Source: Deltaproteobacteria bacterium RIFCSPHIGHO2_01_FULL_43_49
GTDB taxonomy: Bacteria; UBA10199; SPLOWO2-01-44-7
Assembly: GCA_001798075.1 (NCBI GenBank)
Contig: MGRG01000007.1
Location: 34,527 to 98,526, forward strand
Direction: 5' to 3'
DNA: 64,000 bases
A program made the translations under genes and the position numbers. The notes below the pieces were generated by a model. That model was not told the origin of the DNA. It was given only the letters and a program-made list of their open reading frames with translations, and made no database searches. Position 1 is the first letter of the stretch. The number at the start of each line of letters is the position of its first letter. This document shows positions 53,331 to 61,916 of the stretch, piece by piece.

Positions 53331-54838
53331 TACTGATTCTTCTTTTTGGCATTCCGGCTTTTTTGGGAGTCGTAACCCTCTTTATCCCAGGGGAGGAGAG
53401 AAGAAGGGTTCGCCGCCGACTCCTAATGATAGGAGCCATCTTGCATGCGTTGTTAACACTTGCCCTTTACTTTCCGGGCGTCTCCCATTCTCTGAATGAC
53501 TATCTCGTCCTGGATTCGTTGGGATTTCTTTTTTTATCCATCACCAGTTTTCTCTTTTTGTTTGTCGCCATTTACAGTTTTGGCTATTTTCAAAAGGAGC
53601 ATCATTCAATACCCACTGAAAAGGGGGTTCGCCATCTTTACACCCCCTGCATGCTTTTTTTCCTGAGCGCGATGACGTTGACAACCATGACACCGCATCT
53701 GGGTCTCTTGTGGGTTGCCATTGAAGCAACAACATTGGCCACGGCACCGCTGATTTATTACCACCATCATGCACAGGCCTTGGAGGCGGCGTGGAAATAT
53801 CTGCTGATTTGTTCTGTGGGGATTGCGCTGGCCTTGCTGGGCATTTTCTTTATCGCCGCGGCCAGCAAAGGGAGCGGGACTGCTTTATTTGTTTCCTCAT
53901 TTGTCAAAAATGCACCTAACTTGGACCCAAGGTGGCTTCGAATCGGATTTATTTTGGTCCTGGTCGGTTTCGGCACGAAGATGGGGCTGGCCCCTTTGCA
54001 CACCTGGCTCCCCGATGCCCATAGTGAAGCACCATCCCCCGTTTCTGCTCTTCTGTCCGGGGCACTTTTGAATGCGGCGTTTTTGGGAATTTTGAGATGC
54101 TATCAAATCTGTTCTGCAGCGGGTCTTGCCGATTTCGCCGGAAAACTCTTGATCATTTTCGGACTGGTTTCTCTTTTCGTTGCCGCCGTTTTTATAACCG
54201 CCCAGCGTGATTACAAAAGATTGTTGGCCTATTCGAGTGTTGAGCACATGGGGATTTTATCTTTGGGGATTGGAGTGGGAAGCGGCTTTGGAAGTCTGCT
54301 GCATGTTATCAATCATTCTCTGACAAAAGGATTGCTCTTTTTGGTAGCAGGGCAAATTGTTTTGACCTATCGCACTAAAAAAATTGCTGAGGTGCAAGGG
54401 CTTCTCAAAACATTGCCGGCCACGGGGATCTTGTTTGCAGTCGGAGGATTGGCCATTATGGGTTCTCCTCCCTTTGCACCTTTCATCAGCGAGTTTTTGA
54501 TTTTGCGCGACGGCTGGGTGCATGGGCATTTCATCGCCATGTCTTTATATCTGCTTTTCTTAAGCGTTATCTTTGTCTCCATGTCCAAATCACTTTTCGA
54601 CATGATTCAGGGAGAGAAAAAAGAATTGCCTAGCGCGCAACGCGAGCGAGAGGGGGAGGCTCCAATGGCTTTGCCATTGGAGGGGGCGACGCGAGCCCCC
54701 ATAATAGAGAGGTATGGATTAATGACATTTTCACCTTTCGTGTTTGCTTTGATCGTTTTTCTCCTGGGTGTCTATTTGCCTCCGCCCCTTGTTGCTTTTC
54801 TCAAAGAGGCAAGCAGTCTGTTGGGGAGACCTTTATGA
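53327..54838 (+). CDS. HyfF/NuoM-type proton-channel subunit (503 aa)
   Basis: A second antiporter-like subunit with about 13 helices; the core is LWVAIEATTLATAPL, FGTKMGLAPLHTWLPDAH and YKRLLAYSSVEHMG. Near residues 430-460 a charged Pro/Arg/Glu stretch (AQREREGEAPMALPLEGATR) replaces a normal inter-helix loop; its DNA is a palindromic repeat (54640-54705), so it looks like an in-frame insertion. The ATG overlaps the stop of the preceding gene, and the following gene overlaps its stop. Confidence 0.9.
   Translation: MILILLFGIPAFLGVVTLFIPGEERRRVRRRLLMIGAILHALLTLALYFPGVSHSLNDYLVLDSLGFLFLSITSFLFLFVAIYSFGYFQKEHHSIPTEKGVRHLYTPCMLFFLSAMTLTTMTPHLGLLWVAIEATTLATAPLIYYHHHAQALEAAWKYLLICSVGIALALLGIFFIAAASKGSGTALFVSSFVKNAPNLDPRWLRIGFILVLVGFGTKMGLAPLHTWLPDAHSEAPSPVSALLSGALLNAAFLGILRCYQICSAAGLADFAGKLLIIFGLVSLFVAAVFITAQRDYKRLLAYSSVEHMGILSLGIGVGSGFGSLLHVINHSLTKGLLFLVAGQIVLTYRTKKIAEVQGLLKTLPATGILFAVGGLAIMGSPPFAPFISEFLILRDGWVHGHFIAMSLYLLFLSVIFVSMSKSLFDMIQGEKKELPSAQREREGEAPMALPLEGATRAPIIERYGLMTFSPFVFALIVFLLGVYLPPPLVAFLKEASSLLGRPL
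54640..54705 (+). repeat. In-frame palindromic insertion inside the hyfF-like gene
   Basis: CTCCAATGGC (54660-54669) pairs with GCCATTGGAG (54673-54682) across a TTT loop, flanked by GGGGG and CCCCC. GCGAGCGAGAGGGG nearby resembles the linker of the cloverleaf repeats. The segment encodes a hydrophilic loop. Confidence 0.6.
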
Positions 54839-56310
54839 TCCCTCAATTTTTGACCATCCAGAATGCGATTAGTTTTGAGGAATCCAAAATTCCTGTTTTG
54901 GAGAGGGATGTTTGGCATCAAGCTATTTTAGAAAACTGTTCAGTGGGAAAAACAAGGATTGTGGCTCTTTTTGCGGAGAAAAAAAATGAAGGTCTCATTC
55001 GTCTTTATTGCATTTTAGGAAATGATGGACGAAAGCTACTTCATATTGGGGCCACAGACATTGCAGGCCCCAATTATAGATATCCCTGTCTCACGAATCA
55101 ACTTCCTGAGGCACATCGTTTTGAGCGAGAGTTGTTTGAGGAATTTGCCGTCCTTCCTGAAGGACACCCCTGGTTGAAACCGGTTAGAAAACAAAATGGC
55201 ACCTCTTTTTATAAACTGGGTGGAGAACAAATTCATGAGGTCGCCGTAGGTCCAGTGCATGCGGGAATTATCGAACCGGGGCATTTCCGTTTTCAATGTT
55301 ACGGTGAAAAAGTTTTACATCTGGAAATCCAGCTTGGATATCAGCATCGCGGTGTTGAAGCACTGATGGTCAAGTCGGACCCCCTTCGACAAGCCGTTCT
55401 TGCCGAATCGATCGCCGGCGACACTACAATCGGGCATGGGATGGCTTATTGCCACGCGATTGAAGGTCTTTCAGAAAGATCAATCACGCCGCAGCGATCC
55501 CAGTCTTTGAGGGCTATTGCACTGGAGTTGGAGCGCCTTTCCAATCATGCGGGGGACCTGGGAGCCCTCGCCTCCGATGTCGGATTTTTGCCGAGTGCCG
55601 CCTATTTTGGAAGGCTTCGCGGCGAATTTTTAAATATACTGATGGAACTGACGGGAAACCGATATGGCCGCTCGTTCGTGAGACCGGGTGGTGTTTCCCT
55701 TGATATCACGGCAGAAATGGTTCGTGATTTCAAAAAACAATTGTCTACGGCTCTGACAGAGATGAAAGATTTGGCGGAACTTTTTTTTAGCGCCTCTTCC
55801 GTTTTGTCACGATTGGAGCAAACGGGAATCCTAAAACAGAACGTGGCGAGAGAACTGGGGATCGTTGGAATGACAGCGAGGGCCAGTAATCTTTTGAGAG
55901 ACGTCAGGCAGGATTATCCAACAGGGATTTATCGTATCCACAAAATCAACCCCGTAAAAATGATAACGGGTGATGTTTATGCAAGGGCCAAAATTAGGTC
56001 TTTAGAGAGCAAAAGATCTCTGCAATTTATACAAGAAAGATTGGATGCCCTCCCTCACGACAAGATCGCACAGCCCTGTGGACCTTTAAAAAAGCAGTCG
56101 ATGATTGTGAGTCTTATCGAAGGGTGGCGTGGCGAAATTGCTCACGTTGCTTTGACGCATTCACAAGGAGAGATTCGGCGCTACAAGATTGTCGATCCGT
56201 CATTTCATAATTGGATGGCATTGAGTGTCGTCATGCAAAATGGACAGATTTCGGATTTTCCGCTCTGCAACAAAAGTTTTAATTTTTCGTATGCGGGACA
56301 CGATTTGTAG
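54835..56310 (+). CDS. NuoCD/HycE-like large subunit lacking NiFe cysteines (491 aa)
   Basis: Residues about 1-120 are NuoC-like (RFERELFEEFAVLPEGHP). Residues about 150-491 are the large-subunit (NuoD/HycE) fold, with HRGVEALM and LERLSNHAGDLGALA. In true NiFe hydrogenases four cysteines hold the metal: a CxxC near the start of this domain and a CxxC at the end. Here the first site reads ESIAGDTTIGHG and the last VDPSFHNW, with no cysteine at any of the four ligand positions. It therefore cannot bind the NiFe centre and belongs with the energy-converting hydrogenase-related (Ehr) group. The reaction is unknown. Confidence 0.87.
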   Translation: MIPQFLTIQNAISFEESKIPVLERDVWHQAILENCSVGKTRIVALFAEKKNEGLIRLYCILGNDGRKLLHIGATDIAGPNYRYPCLTNQLPEAHRFERELFEEFAVLPEGHPWLKPVRKQNGTSFYKLGGEQIHEVAVGPVHAGIIEPGHFRFQCYGEKVLHLEIQLGYQHRGVEALMVKSDPLRQAVLAESIAGDTTIGHGMAYCHAIEGLSERSITPQRSQSLRAIALELERLSNHAGDLGALASDVGFLPSAAYFGRLRGEFLNILMELTGNRYGRSFVRPGGVSLDITAEMVRDFKKQLSTALTEMKDLAELFFSASSVLSRLEQTGILKQNVARELGIVGMTARASNLLRDVRQDYPTGIYRIHKINPVKMITGDVYARAKIRSLESKRSLQFIQERLDALPHDKIAQPCGPLKKQSMIVSLIEGWRGEIAHVALTHSQGEIRRYKIVDPSFHNWMALSVVMQNGQISDFPLCNKSFNFSYAGHDL

Positions 56311-56317
56311 TAATTCG

Positions 56318-56363
56318 GATTTTGTTTAGTATTTAGGATTTAGAATTTAGGATTTGCATTTTT
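56318..56363 (+). repeat. AT-rich TAGGATTT-type repeat, short copy
   Basis: GGATTTTGTTTAGTATTTAGG and AGAATTTAGGATTT repeat the motif of the elements at 32846 and 39101. It fills the gap between the last two Ehr-like genes. Confidence 0.55.
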
Positions 56364-56364
56364 T

Positions 56365-56928
56365 ATGTGGGATATTTTAAAAAACCGCTGGAAACAAGGC
56401 TATCGCACTATTGATTTTCCATCGAAGGTGGAAATGCCGGAAAGGTTTCGCGAAGCGACTTTGAAAGATGGGGAACCAAAGCTGACCAAAGCCTTGGATG
56501 CCAAGATCCAAAAACTCTTCGGTCGTTCGTTGAAACTGAGAGTCGTTACTGCCGGAAGCTGTAACGGATGTGATCTCGAATTGCAGGCATTGAACAATGT
56601 GGTTTTTGATCTTTCACGCTTTGGCATCCAGTTTGTGGCCTCCCCTCGTCACGCGGACGGGCTCGTGATAACCGGTCCCGTTTCCAGAAACATGGAACTG
56701 GCGTTGAAAAAGACATACGATGCGGTTCCCGATCCAAAAATCGTGATCGCGGTTGGAGCTTGCGCGATCAGTGGAGGCCCTTTCGAGGGGAGTCCTGCGG
56801 TTTTGAACGGTGCGGATAAAGTTGTACCTGTCGATCTTTACATTCCTGGCTGTCCTCCCCATCCTCTAATCATTTTGGATGGATTGTTACAGCTTTTGGG
56901 AAGGATCGAGAAAAGAAAGGGTTCATAG
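56365..56928 (+). CDS. NuoB/HycG-like iron-sulfur small subunit of the Ehr-like complex (187 aa)
   Basis: The 4Fe-4S cluster ligands are present: CNGCDLE (two cysteines), Cys in GACAISGG and Cys in PGCPPHP. This is the electron-transferring partner of the large subunit, in the position of HyfI/HycG/NuoB. The N-terminal 50 residues are unassigned. The operon has no ferredoxin-like input subunit (HyfA/HycB or HyfH type) in this window, so the electron donor is unknown. It is followed 5 bases later by uppP copy 2. Confidence 0.92.
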   Translation: MWDILKNRWKQGYRTIDFPSKVEMPERFREATLKDGEPKLTKALDAKIQKLFGRSLKLRVVTAGSCNGCDLELQALNNVVFDLSRFGIQFVASPRHADGLVITGPVSRNMELALKKTYDAVPDPKIVIAVGACAISGGPFEGSPAVLNGADKVVPVDLYIPGCPPHPLIILDGLLQLLGRIEKRKGS

Positions 56929-56933
56929 TTTCT

Positions 56934-57728
56934 ATGTCTCATTTACAGGCAATTGTGCTGGCGATCATTGAAGGGGTCACAGAGTTTTTACCTGTCTCTT
57001 CGACCGGGCACATTATTATCGGCTCTTCCGTGATGGGAATAGCGCAGCAAGAATTCACAAAATTCTTCACCGTCTGCATCCAATTTGGGGCGATTCTCTC
57101 GGTGGTTGTCCTTTATTGGAGGCGGTTTGTTCAATCTTTCGATATTTATGTAAAACTGCTCATCGGTTTTCTACCGGCAGCCGTTTTGGGAAAACTTTTT
57201 GGAAAACAGATCGACCTTCTTTTGGAAAATGTTGTGGTGGTAGGAATTTCACTTCTTGTCGGCGGGATTATTCTTCTGTTCGTTGACAACTGGTTTCGAG
57301 AAACCGAAGAAAAAGGAGAGGTTAATATCTCCCACTCCGCCGCGTTCAAGATAGGACTTTTTCAGACAATCGCCATGATTCCTGGAGTTTCACGTTCGGG
57401 GGCAACCATCATTGGTGGGCTCTTCCAAAAATTGACGCGCCAAAGTGCGGCCGAATTTTCTTTTTTGCTGGCGGTTCCCACCATGTTTGCAGCGACTTGC
57501 TACAAACTCTATCAATTTCTTCAAAACGGAAATGGGTTTGGTGCCAAAGAGATTCAACTGCTAGTGGTCGGCAATCTGGTTGCCTTCTTTGTTGCCATGT
57601 TGGCCATCAAATCTTTCATTGGCTACCTCAACCGGCATGGGTTTCGTTTGTTTGGATTTTATCGGATTGTGGTTGGGTTGGCGATTTTGATCCTCCACTT
57701 TATTGGCTTCAAACTCCACATCGTTTAA
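56934..57728 (+). CDS. uppP: Undecaprenyl-diphosphate phosphatase UppP/BacA, copy 2 (264 aa)
   Basis: Motifs [15 protein letters not shown] and [10 protein letters not shown] are intact, with about eight membrane helices. It is closer to the common bacterial UppP wording than the copy at 19954-20802. Two UppP proteins in one genome are common; one may serve a special polymer. It lies 5 bases after the Ehr small subunit and 6 bases before the DUF167 gene, so it is probably cotranscribed with them. Confidence 0.94.
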   Translation: MSHLQAIVLAIIEGVTEFLPVSSTGHIIIGSSVMGIAQQEFTKFFTVCIQFGAILSVVVLYWRRFVQSFDIYVKLLIGFLPAAVLGKLFGKQIDLLLENVVVVGISLLVGGIILLFVDNWFRETEEKGEVNISHSAAFKIGLFQTIAMIPGVSRSGATIIGGLFQKLTRQSAAEFSFLLAVPTMFAATCYKLYQFLQNGNGFGAKEIQLLVVGNLVAFFVAMLAIKSFIGYLNRHGFRLFGFYRIVVGLAILILHFIGFKLHIV

Positions 57729-57734
57729 AAAAAT

Positions 57735-57956
57735 ATGAAAATCGAGGTCGTTGTAAAACCAAACGCCAGAAAAAATGCTGTCGAGATGATGGAAAATAAT
57801 GTCTATCGCGTGTCGGTGACCGCCCCACCCCATGAAGGCAAAGCCAATGAAGCAGTGATTGAGTTATTGGCGAAGCACTTTGGCATTGCCAAATCTCGTA
57901 TCCTCATTCTCAGGGGGACCAAAGGGAAAAAGAAGTTGGTGGAGATATCGGCTTAA
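57735..57956 (+). CDS. DUF167 (YggU-like) protein (73 aa)
   Basis: The small alpha/beta fold is clear from MKIEVVVKPNARKNAVEMM and TAPPHEGKANEAVIELLAKHF and the end ILRGTKGKKKLVEI. The family is widespread with no proven function; ARK..V and GKAN are its conserved points. It is the last gene of the operon-like row that starts at 49851. Confidence 0.9.
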   Translation: MKIEVVVKPNARKNAVEMMENNVYRVSVTAPPHEGKANEAVIELLAKHFGIAKSRILILRGTKGKKKLVEISA

Positions 57957-58032
57957 CGTCAGGCACCGATATCAATCCCGAAACGGGAATATATAATTGC
58001 CATCTTTTTTTTAATCATCTAGGCTGTCCGCC

Positions 58033-59379
58033 ATGTCCAAACACCCACGGGGCTTGTACGTTTTGTTCGGCACCGAAATGTGGGAACGTTTAAGCTACTA
58101 CGGCATGCGCGCCATTCTCATGTTGTACATGGTCGCGCCGATCGCCGCCGGCGGGCTGGCTTTCGACACACCGCGGGCCGCCCACCTTTATGGCACCTAT
58201 ACCAGCGCGGTCTATCTGACACCGCTGATCGGCGGATGGATCGCTGATCGCTTTCTCGGCGCGCGTCTCACCGTCCTGATCGGCGGCATCATTATTGCGA
58301 GCGGCCATTTTTGCATGGCCTTCCCCTCTTTGACCACTTTTTACACCGGACTGGTTTTGATTGTCGCCGGCACCGGCTTGCTGAAGGCCAACATCACAAC
58401 CATGGTGGGAAGTTTGTACGAAGAAGACGACCCCCGTCGAGACGCCGGCTTTTCCATTTTTTACATGGGGATTAACCTCGGCGCTTTTTTGGCGCCGTTC
58501 GTCTGCGGCACACTGGCGCAGGCGCCGGTAGTGAAGGTCTGGCTGCAATCCCACGGCATCGATCCGAACATGAGCTGGCATTTTGGGTTTGCGGCTGCCG
58601 GCGTCGGCATGACGCTGGGGCTGATTCAATATTTGTTGCAGCAAAAGCAGATTGCCCATGTAGGGAATCGGCCGCAGAAAGCGGCCGTGCAAAAGGCGAA
58701 AGGCGCAGCGAAAATTTCCACGGAGGCCCTCACACGCGAGGAACTCAAACGGATCGCCGCCATTCTCTGTTTGTTTTTCTTTTCGGCACTCTTCTGGATG
58801 GTTTTTGAGCAGGCCGGTTCCAGCATGAATTTGTTTGCCGATCAGCTGACACGCAATTCGATTTTCGGATTTCAGTTTCCCTCCAGCTGGTTTCAATCAG
58901 CCAATCCGGTTATGATTATTATTCTCGCGCCGGTGTTGTCATGGCTCTGGTTGAAGTTGAAGGATCGCCAACCCTCCAGTCCCGCAAAATTTGTTTTCGG
59001 CCTGGCCTTTGCCGGCGGCGGATTTTTGGTGCTGGCCTGGGCCTCCAAACTGAGCGGCGGCGGATTGGTGAGCCCCATGTGGCTGGTGATTGTTTATTTT
59101 CTCCACACGATCGGAGAACTTTGTCTGAGCCCCATCGGTTTGAGCACCGTCACCAAACTCGCACCGGCGCGGATTGTCGGATTGATGATGGGCTTTTGGT
59201 TTCTCTCCCTCTCGCTTGGAAATTACATGGCTGGATGGTTGGCCGGATTTTTCCGGGCCGGGGATGAGTCTGTGCTGGTCAACCTGTTCGGCGGCGTCGG
59301 GCTGATTGCGCTGGGCGCGGCATTGTTTCTGGTTTTTCTGGTTCCACCCTTACGGCGTTTGATGTGTCACGTGCGCTGA
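58033..59379 (+). CDS. POT-family peptide transporter, GC-rich (448 aa)
   Basis: Proton-coupled oligopeptide transporter of the major facilitator superfamily. The ExxERFxYY-like signature is FGTEMWERLSYYGMRA at the start; 12 or more helices follow, with a charged loop near residues 215-240 (RPQKAAVQKAKGAAK). It takes up di- and tripeptides with protons. Its base composition is clearly richer in G and C than the neighbouring Ehr and uppP genes, with GCC/GGC-rich codons, which suggests transfer. A Sel1 lipoprotein of similar composition follows on the same strand. Confidence 0.9.
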   Translation: MSKHPRGLYVLFGTEMWERLSYYGMRAILMLYMVAPIAAGGLAFDTPRAAHLYGTYTSAVYLTPLIGGWIADRFLGARLTVLIGGIIIASGHFCMAFPSLTTFYTGLVLIVAGTGLLKANITTMVGSLYEEDDPRRDAGFSIFYMGINLGAFLAPFVCGTLAQAPVVKVWLQSHGIDPNMSWHFGFAAAGVGMTLGLIQYLLQQKQIAHVGNRPQKAAVQKAKGAAKISTEALTREELKRIAAILCLFFFSALFWMVFEQAGSSMNLFADQLTRNSIFGFQFPSSWFQSANPVMIIILAPVLSWLWLKLKDRQPSSPAKFVFGLAFAGGGFLVLAWASKLSGGGLVSPMWLVIVYFLHTIGELCLSPIGLSTVTKLAPARIVGLMMGFWFLSLSLGNYMAGWLAGFFRAGDESVLVNLFGGVGLIALGAALFLVFLVPPLRRLMCHVR

Positions 59380-59478
59380 AAAACTTCAGCAAGGGGACGA
59401 GTCTTGAGTATGGTTAGAAATCATTTCCCAAAATGGAAATGACAAATGACAACATGTGTAGTAACTTCCAAGTTGAAA

Positions 59479-60555
59479 ATGAACGGAAAATTAAAATGTA
59501 TTTGCCGATCTGCCTTGGCGGTCTCTCTGCTGACCGCGATGTTTTTTGGCTCCGCATGTAAAAACCGACCTCCCTCTTCTCCTGCCGCTGCCAAAACTGA
59601 CTCATGGAATCACGTCGAACTAAGCAAGCAGGCAAAAGCACTCCTGCCCTCCGCTATTCCGGAGCTTCGTGTGAAGGCAACAGCCGGCGACGCAAAGTCG
59701 CAGTTTTTGTTGGGGCTGGTCAACGAATTGGGCCATGCCGGCGTTACCCAAAATTTGTCTGAAGCCCTGGTCTGGCACCGGAAGGCGGCGGATCAAGAAA
59801 TCGGCCTGCCACAAGCCTGGGTGGGTGATTTCTATTACGCCGGTATCGGAATCCCTGTCGATTTCGGCGAGGCCCTCCGCTGGTACCGGCGTTCCTGCGA
59901 CAACCGATATTTGTATGCCTGCCGAATAATCGGACGGTTGTACCTGACGGGGAAGGGGGTGGAGCGAGACTATGCTCAAGCGCGCCGCTGGTTTCAGACC
60001 GCGGCTGACGGCAACGACGAAGCGAGCCGCAAAATCATGGCCGATCTGGAGCGAAATTGTTCCACCCCGTCTTGCATCGATTTGCAAACGCTGATCACAG
60101 AGCGAAGCGACCAGTTTTATCTCCTTCAGGGGGAAAGTCTGGGCCAAACAACGGAAAAAGAAGATCTCTATGAGCAAACCTTCAAAACTGTCACAAGACG
60201 CTGGAGAGGAACATTCTCGATCCGCGACGCTCAAAACTGCGAGGTCCGATCCAAGGAATCGGAATTGACCTCCTCCACGAAGACATACTACACTTGTTCT
60301 CTCGGAAAAGATTTGAGCGAAGCGGAAACGGATGCGCGATTCGACATAGTTACGAAGGATATCCTCGCAGCGACTCCCTCAAGTGTGAAAATCACCTACT
60401 GCGGAAAAGAGGGGTGCGGTTCCACCCCTACCAGCAATCGTTTCACTTTTTCTGCTGTCCTACACGAAGGGGGCGGAATCAATGTAAGGAACCAACGAAC
60501 AGCAGGGACACTCGACCGCAACGATCTTCTTCTTGTTGTCAGCGAGAAGGACTAA
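59479..60555 (+). CDS. Lipoprotein with Sel1-like repeats (358 aa)
   Basis: The ATG at 59479 gives a lipoprotein signal (ALAVSLLTAMFFGSAC, lipobox GSAC). Sel1-type repeats occupy about residues 55-185, with A-x-x-x-L-G-x-x-Y..G and W-Y-R-R/W-F-Q-T-A-A units (YYAGIGIPVDFGEALRWYRR, LTGKGVERDYAQARRWFQ). The C-terminal half is unassigned and Cys-containing. Sel1 repeats mediate protein contacts, here on the periplasmic side. The gene is GC-rich like the peptide transporter just upstream, so the pair may have arrived together. Confidence 0.82.
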   Translation: MNGKLKCICRSALAVSLLTAMFFGSACKNRPPSSPAAAKTDSWNHVELSKQAKALLPSAIPELRVKATAGDAKSQFLLGLVNELGHAGVTQNLSEALVWHRKAADQEIGLPQAWVGDFYYAGIGIPVDFGEALRWYRRSCDNRYLYACRIIGRLYLTGKGVERDYAQARRWFQTAADGNDEASRKIMADLERNCSTPSCIDLQTLITERSDQFYLLQGESLGQTTEKEDLYEQTFKTVTRRWRGTFSIRDAQNCEVRSKESELTSSTKTYYTCSLGKDLSEAETDARFDIVTKDILAATPSSVKITYCGKEGCGSTPTSNRFTFSAVLHEGGGINVRNQRTAGTLDRNDLLLVVSEKD

Positions 60556-60587
60556 CGCACAAACAAACCACAACGTCTTTTTGGCAG

Positions 60588-60965
60588 TTACCGTAACTTG
60601 TTCTTCTTTGTTCGAGGAGTGCCGTACTTTCGACAGATATAGGTAAGAGCCCCGCCGAATGTGCTATTCGGTGCGATATCATCGAGTCCATCGCCTACCA
60701 TACCCTCATTTTCCCAGCGCTGACCACTGTCATCCCAGTCATACAAGACTCGCTTCGCACAATCCGCTGCGTGGTTGGTGGTTGGGTGTCCCTGCCGCCC
60801 GTCTTCGAATACCCAGCGAAGTCCAAAGTAGAGCAACCCCTTTTCGTCACGCCGGTCGAAACGGACTTGGCCTCCGGATTTATCTGATGCCTCCCAGGCT
60901 TGTGCGAGCACCGTTCCGGCTACAGCGCATATAATCAGAACCAAAATTGTTTTTTTCGTGTTCAT
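60588..60965 (-). CDS. Small secreted hypothetical protein (125 aa)
   Basis: The ATG at 60965 follows AAAGAGG and gives a signal peptide (MNTKKTILVLIICAVAGTVLA-QA). The mature part is small and polar, with two Cys residues (CAKRV and YICRKYG) that could form a disulfide, and a basic end. I do not recognise it. An open frame extends 28 codons upstream but has no start support. It is convergent with the Sel1 gene. Confidence 0.65.
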   Translation of the reverse strand: MNTKKTILVLIICAVAGTVLAQAWEASDKSGGQVRFDRRDEKGLLYFGLRWVFEDGRQGHPTTNHAADCAKRVLYDWDDSGQRWENEGMVGDGLDDIAPNSTFGGALTYICRKYGTPRTKKNKLR

Positions 60966-61084
60966 AAATTTGACCTCTTTTGTGGAATTTATCAAATATT
61001 GTGCAGTCACACCAGCGAAAACTCGAATCATCTCACCTGCGCGCGACAATTATTTCTGGGTGTGATGGTGATGGAGATTTTGGG

Positions 61085-61140
61085 GTGGCTAACCCTTCGA
61101 CAAGTTCAGGGCAAACGGGGTTCTCCCACCTATGCGGGAG
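61085..61140 (+). repeat. CCCTTCGACAAG...AGGG-type dispersed repeat
   Basis: GGGGTGGCTAACCCTTCGAC at 61081-61100, followed by AAGTTCAGGG. The same start recurs at 63697-63716 and the wider CCCTTCGACAAGCTCAGGG form at 63720-63745. This motif is a widespread interspersed repeat. Confidence 0.6.
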
Positions 61141-61173
61141 CAATATCAAGGTGATGCCTCATAAAAATAAATC

Positions 61174-61239
61174 TTGACAGGATTAGTCTACTAATATTAA
61201 ATGTATATTATATAGTATACTTTAAAAAATAATAGACTA
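61174..61239 (+). promoter_or_regulatory. Promoter and operator-like repeat before the AbiE-type pair
   Basis: TTGACA at 61174-61179 is followed after 17 bases by TTAAAT. TAGTCTACTA (61184-61193) is mirrored by TAATAGACTA (61230-61239) just before the ATG, a probable operator bound by the AbiEi-like protein. Confidence 0.5.
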
Positions 61240-61916
61240 TGGACTCTGTTTTTAACGACAAGGCAAGCCTTGTATTGAGAAAAATGCTTGAGTACCCAAC
61301 CAAATCTTGGGTTGCCAAAGACTTTATTGAGGATACCAATATTGGTTACGCTTGGGCGGCGAGGGTTTTGTCTCAACTAAGAAACAAGGGATATTTAAAA
61401 GGGGTGGCGCGGGGCCGAAACGCTTCTTCTACTCTGCGCAATGCAAAAGAGCTCGTTCAAGCATGGACTCAGTATTATACTTTCGAACGAAATCGCACTT
61501 TCGCTTACTACTCACCGGATGAAAATATCCCATCCAAAACAAAACGATTTTTTAATGAAGCAAAATATAAAGAGGGCTACGCCTTGACGCTTCACAGCGG
61601 GGCCAATTTGGTTACAAACCATGTCCGGCAAGAGAATGCCTATTTTTATCTTGACCCAAATCGCTTCGACGAGATTTCTTTGGAATTGAGAAAAGCGCTC
61701 GATTTGAAAGAACTAAAAAAAGGAGGGAATGTTTATTTCATACAACCCTACTATAAAAACTCTGTCTTTTTTGGCGCGCAAAAAATCGGGGGCTATCGTG
61801 TCGTCTCCAACTTACAGCTTTATCTCGATCTCTATCATTTCCCCCAACGAGGCCGTGAACATGCTGAATATCTTTTGCGAACTTTGAAAGAAGAAGGAAA
61901 AAACCTTGGCGGATAA
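61239..61916 (+). CDS. AbiEi-like antitoxin/transcription regulator (225 aa)
   Basis: The N-terminal winged-helix (KMLEYPTKSWVAKDFIEDTNIGYAWAARVLSQL, then LKGVARGR) is followed by the AbiEi-type domain with HSGANLVTNHVRQEN and YFLD-like strands. AbiEi represses its own promoter and blocks the AbiEii toxin (type IV toxin-antitoxin). The length is near the family norm. It overlaps the toxin-like gene by 11 bases. A probable inverted-repeat operator is visible upstream. Confidence 0.72.
   Translation: MDSVFNDKASLVLRKMLEYPTKSWVAKDFIEDTNIGYAWAARVLSQLRNKGYLKGVARGRNASSTLRNAKELVQAWTQYYTFERNRTFAYYSPDENIPSKTKRFFNEAKYKEGYALTLHSGANLVTNHVRQENAYFYLDPNRFDEISLELRKALDLKELKKGGNVYFIQPYYKNSVFFGAQKIGGYRVVSNLQLYLDLYHFPQRGREHAEYLLRTLKEEGKNLGG

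Noticed and set aside
54835..56310. Calling the complex a NiFe hydrogenase or formate hydrogenlyase
   Set aside because: All four metal-ligand cysteines are absent in the large subunit.
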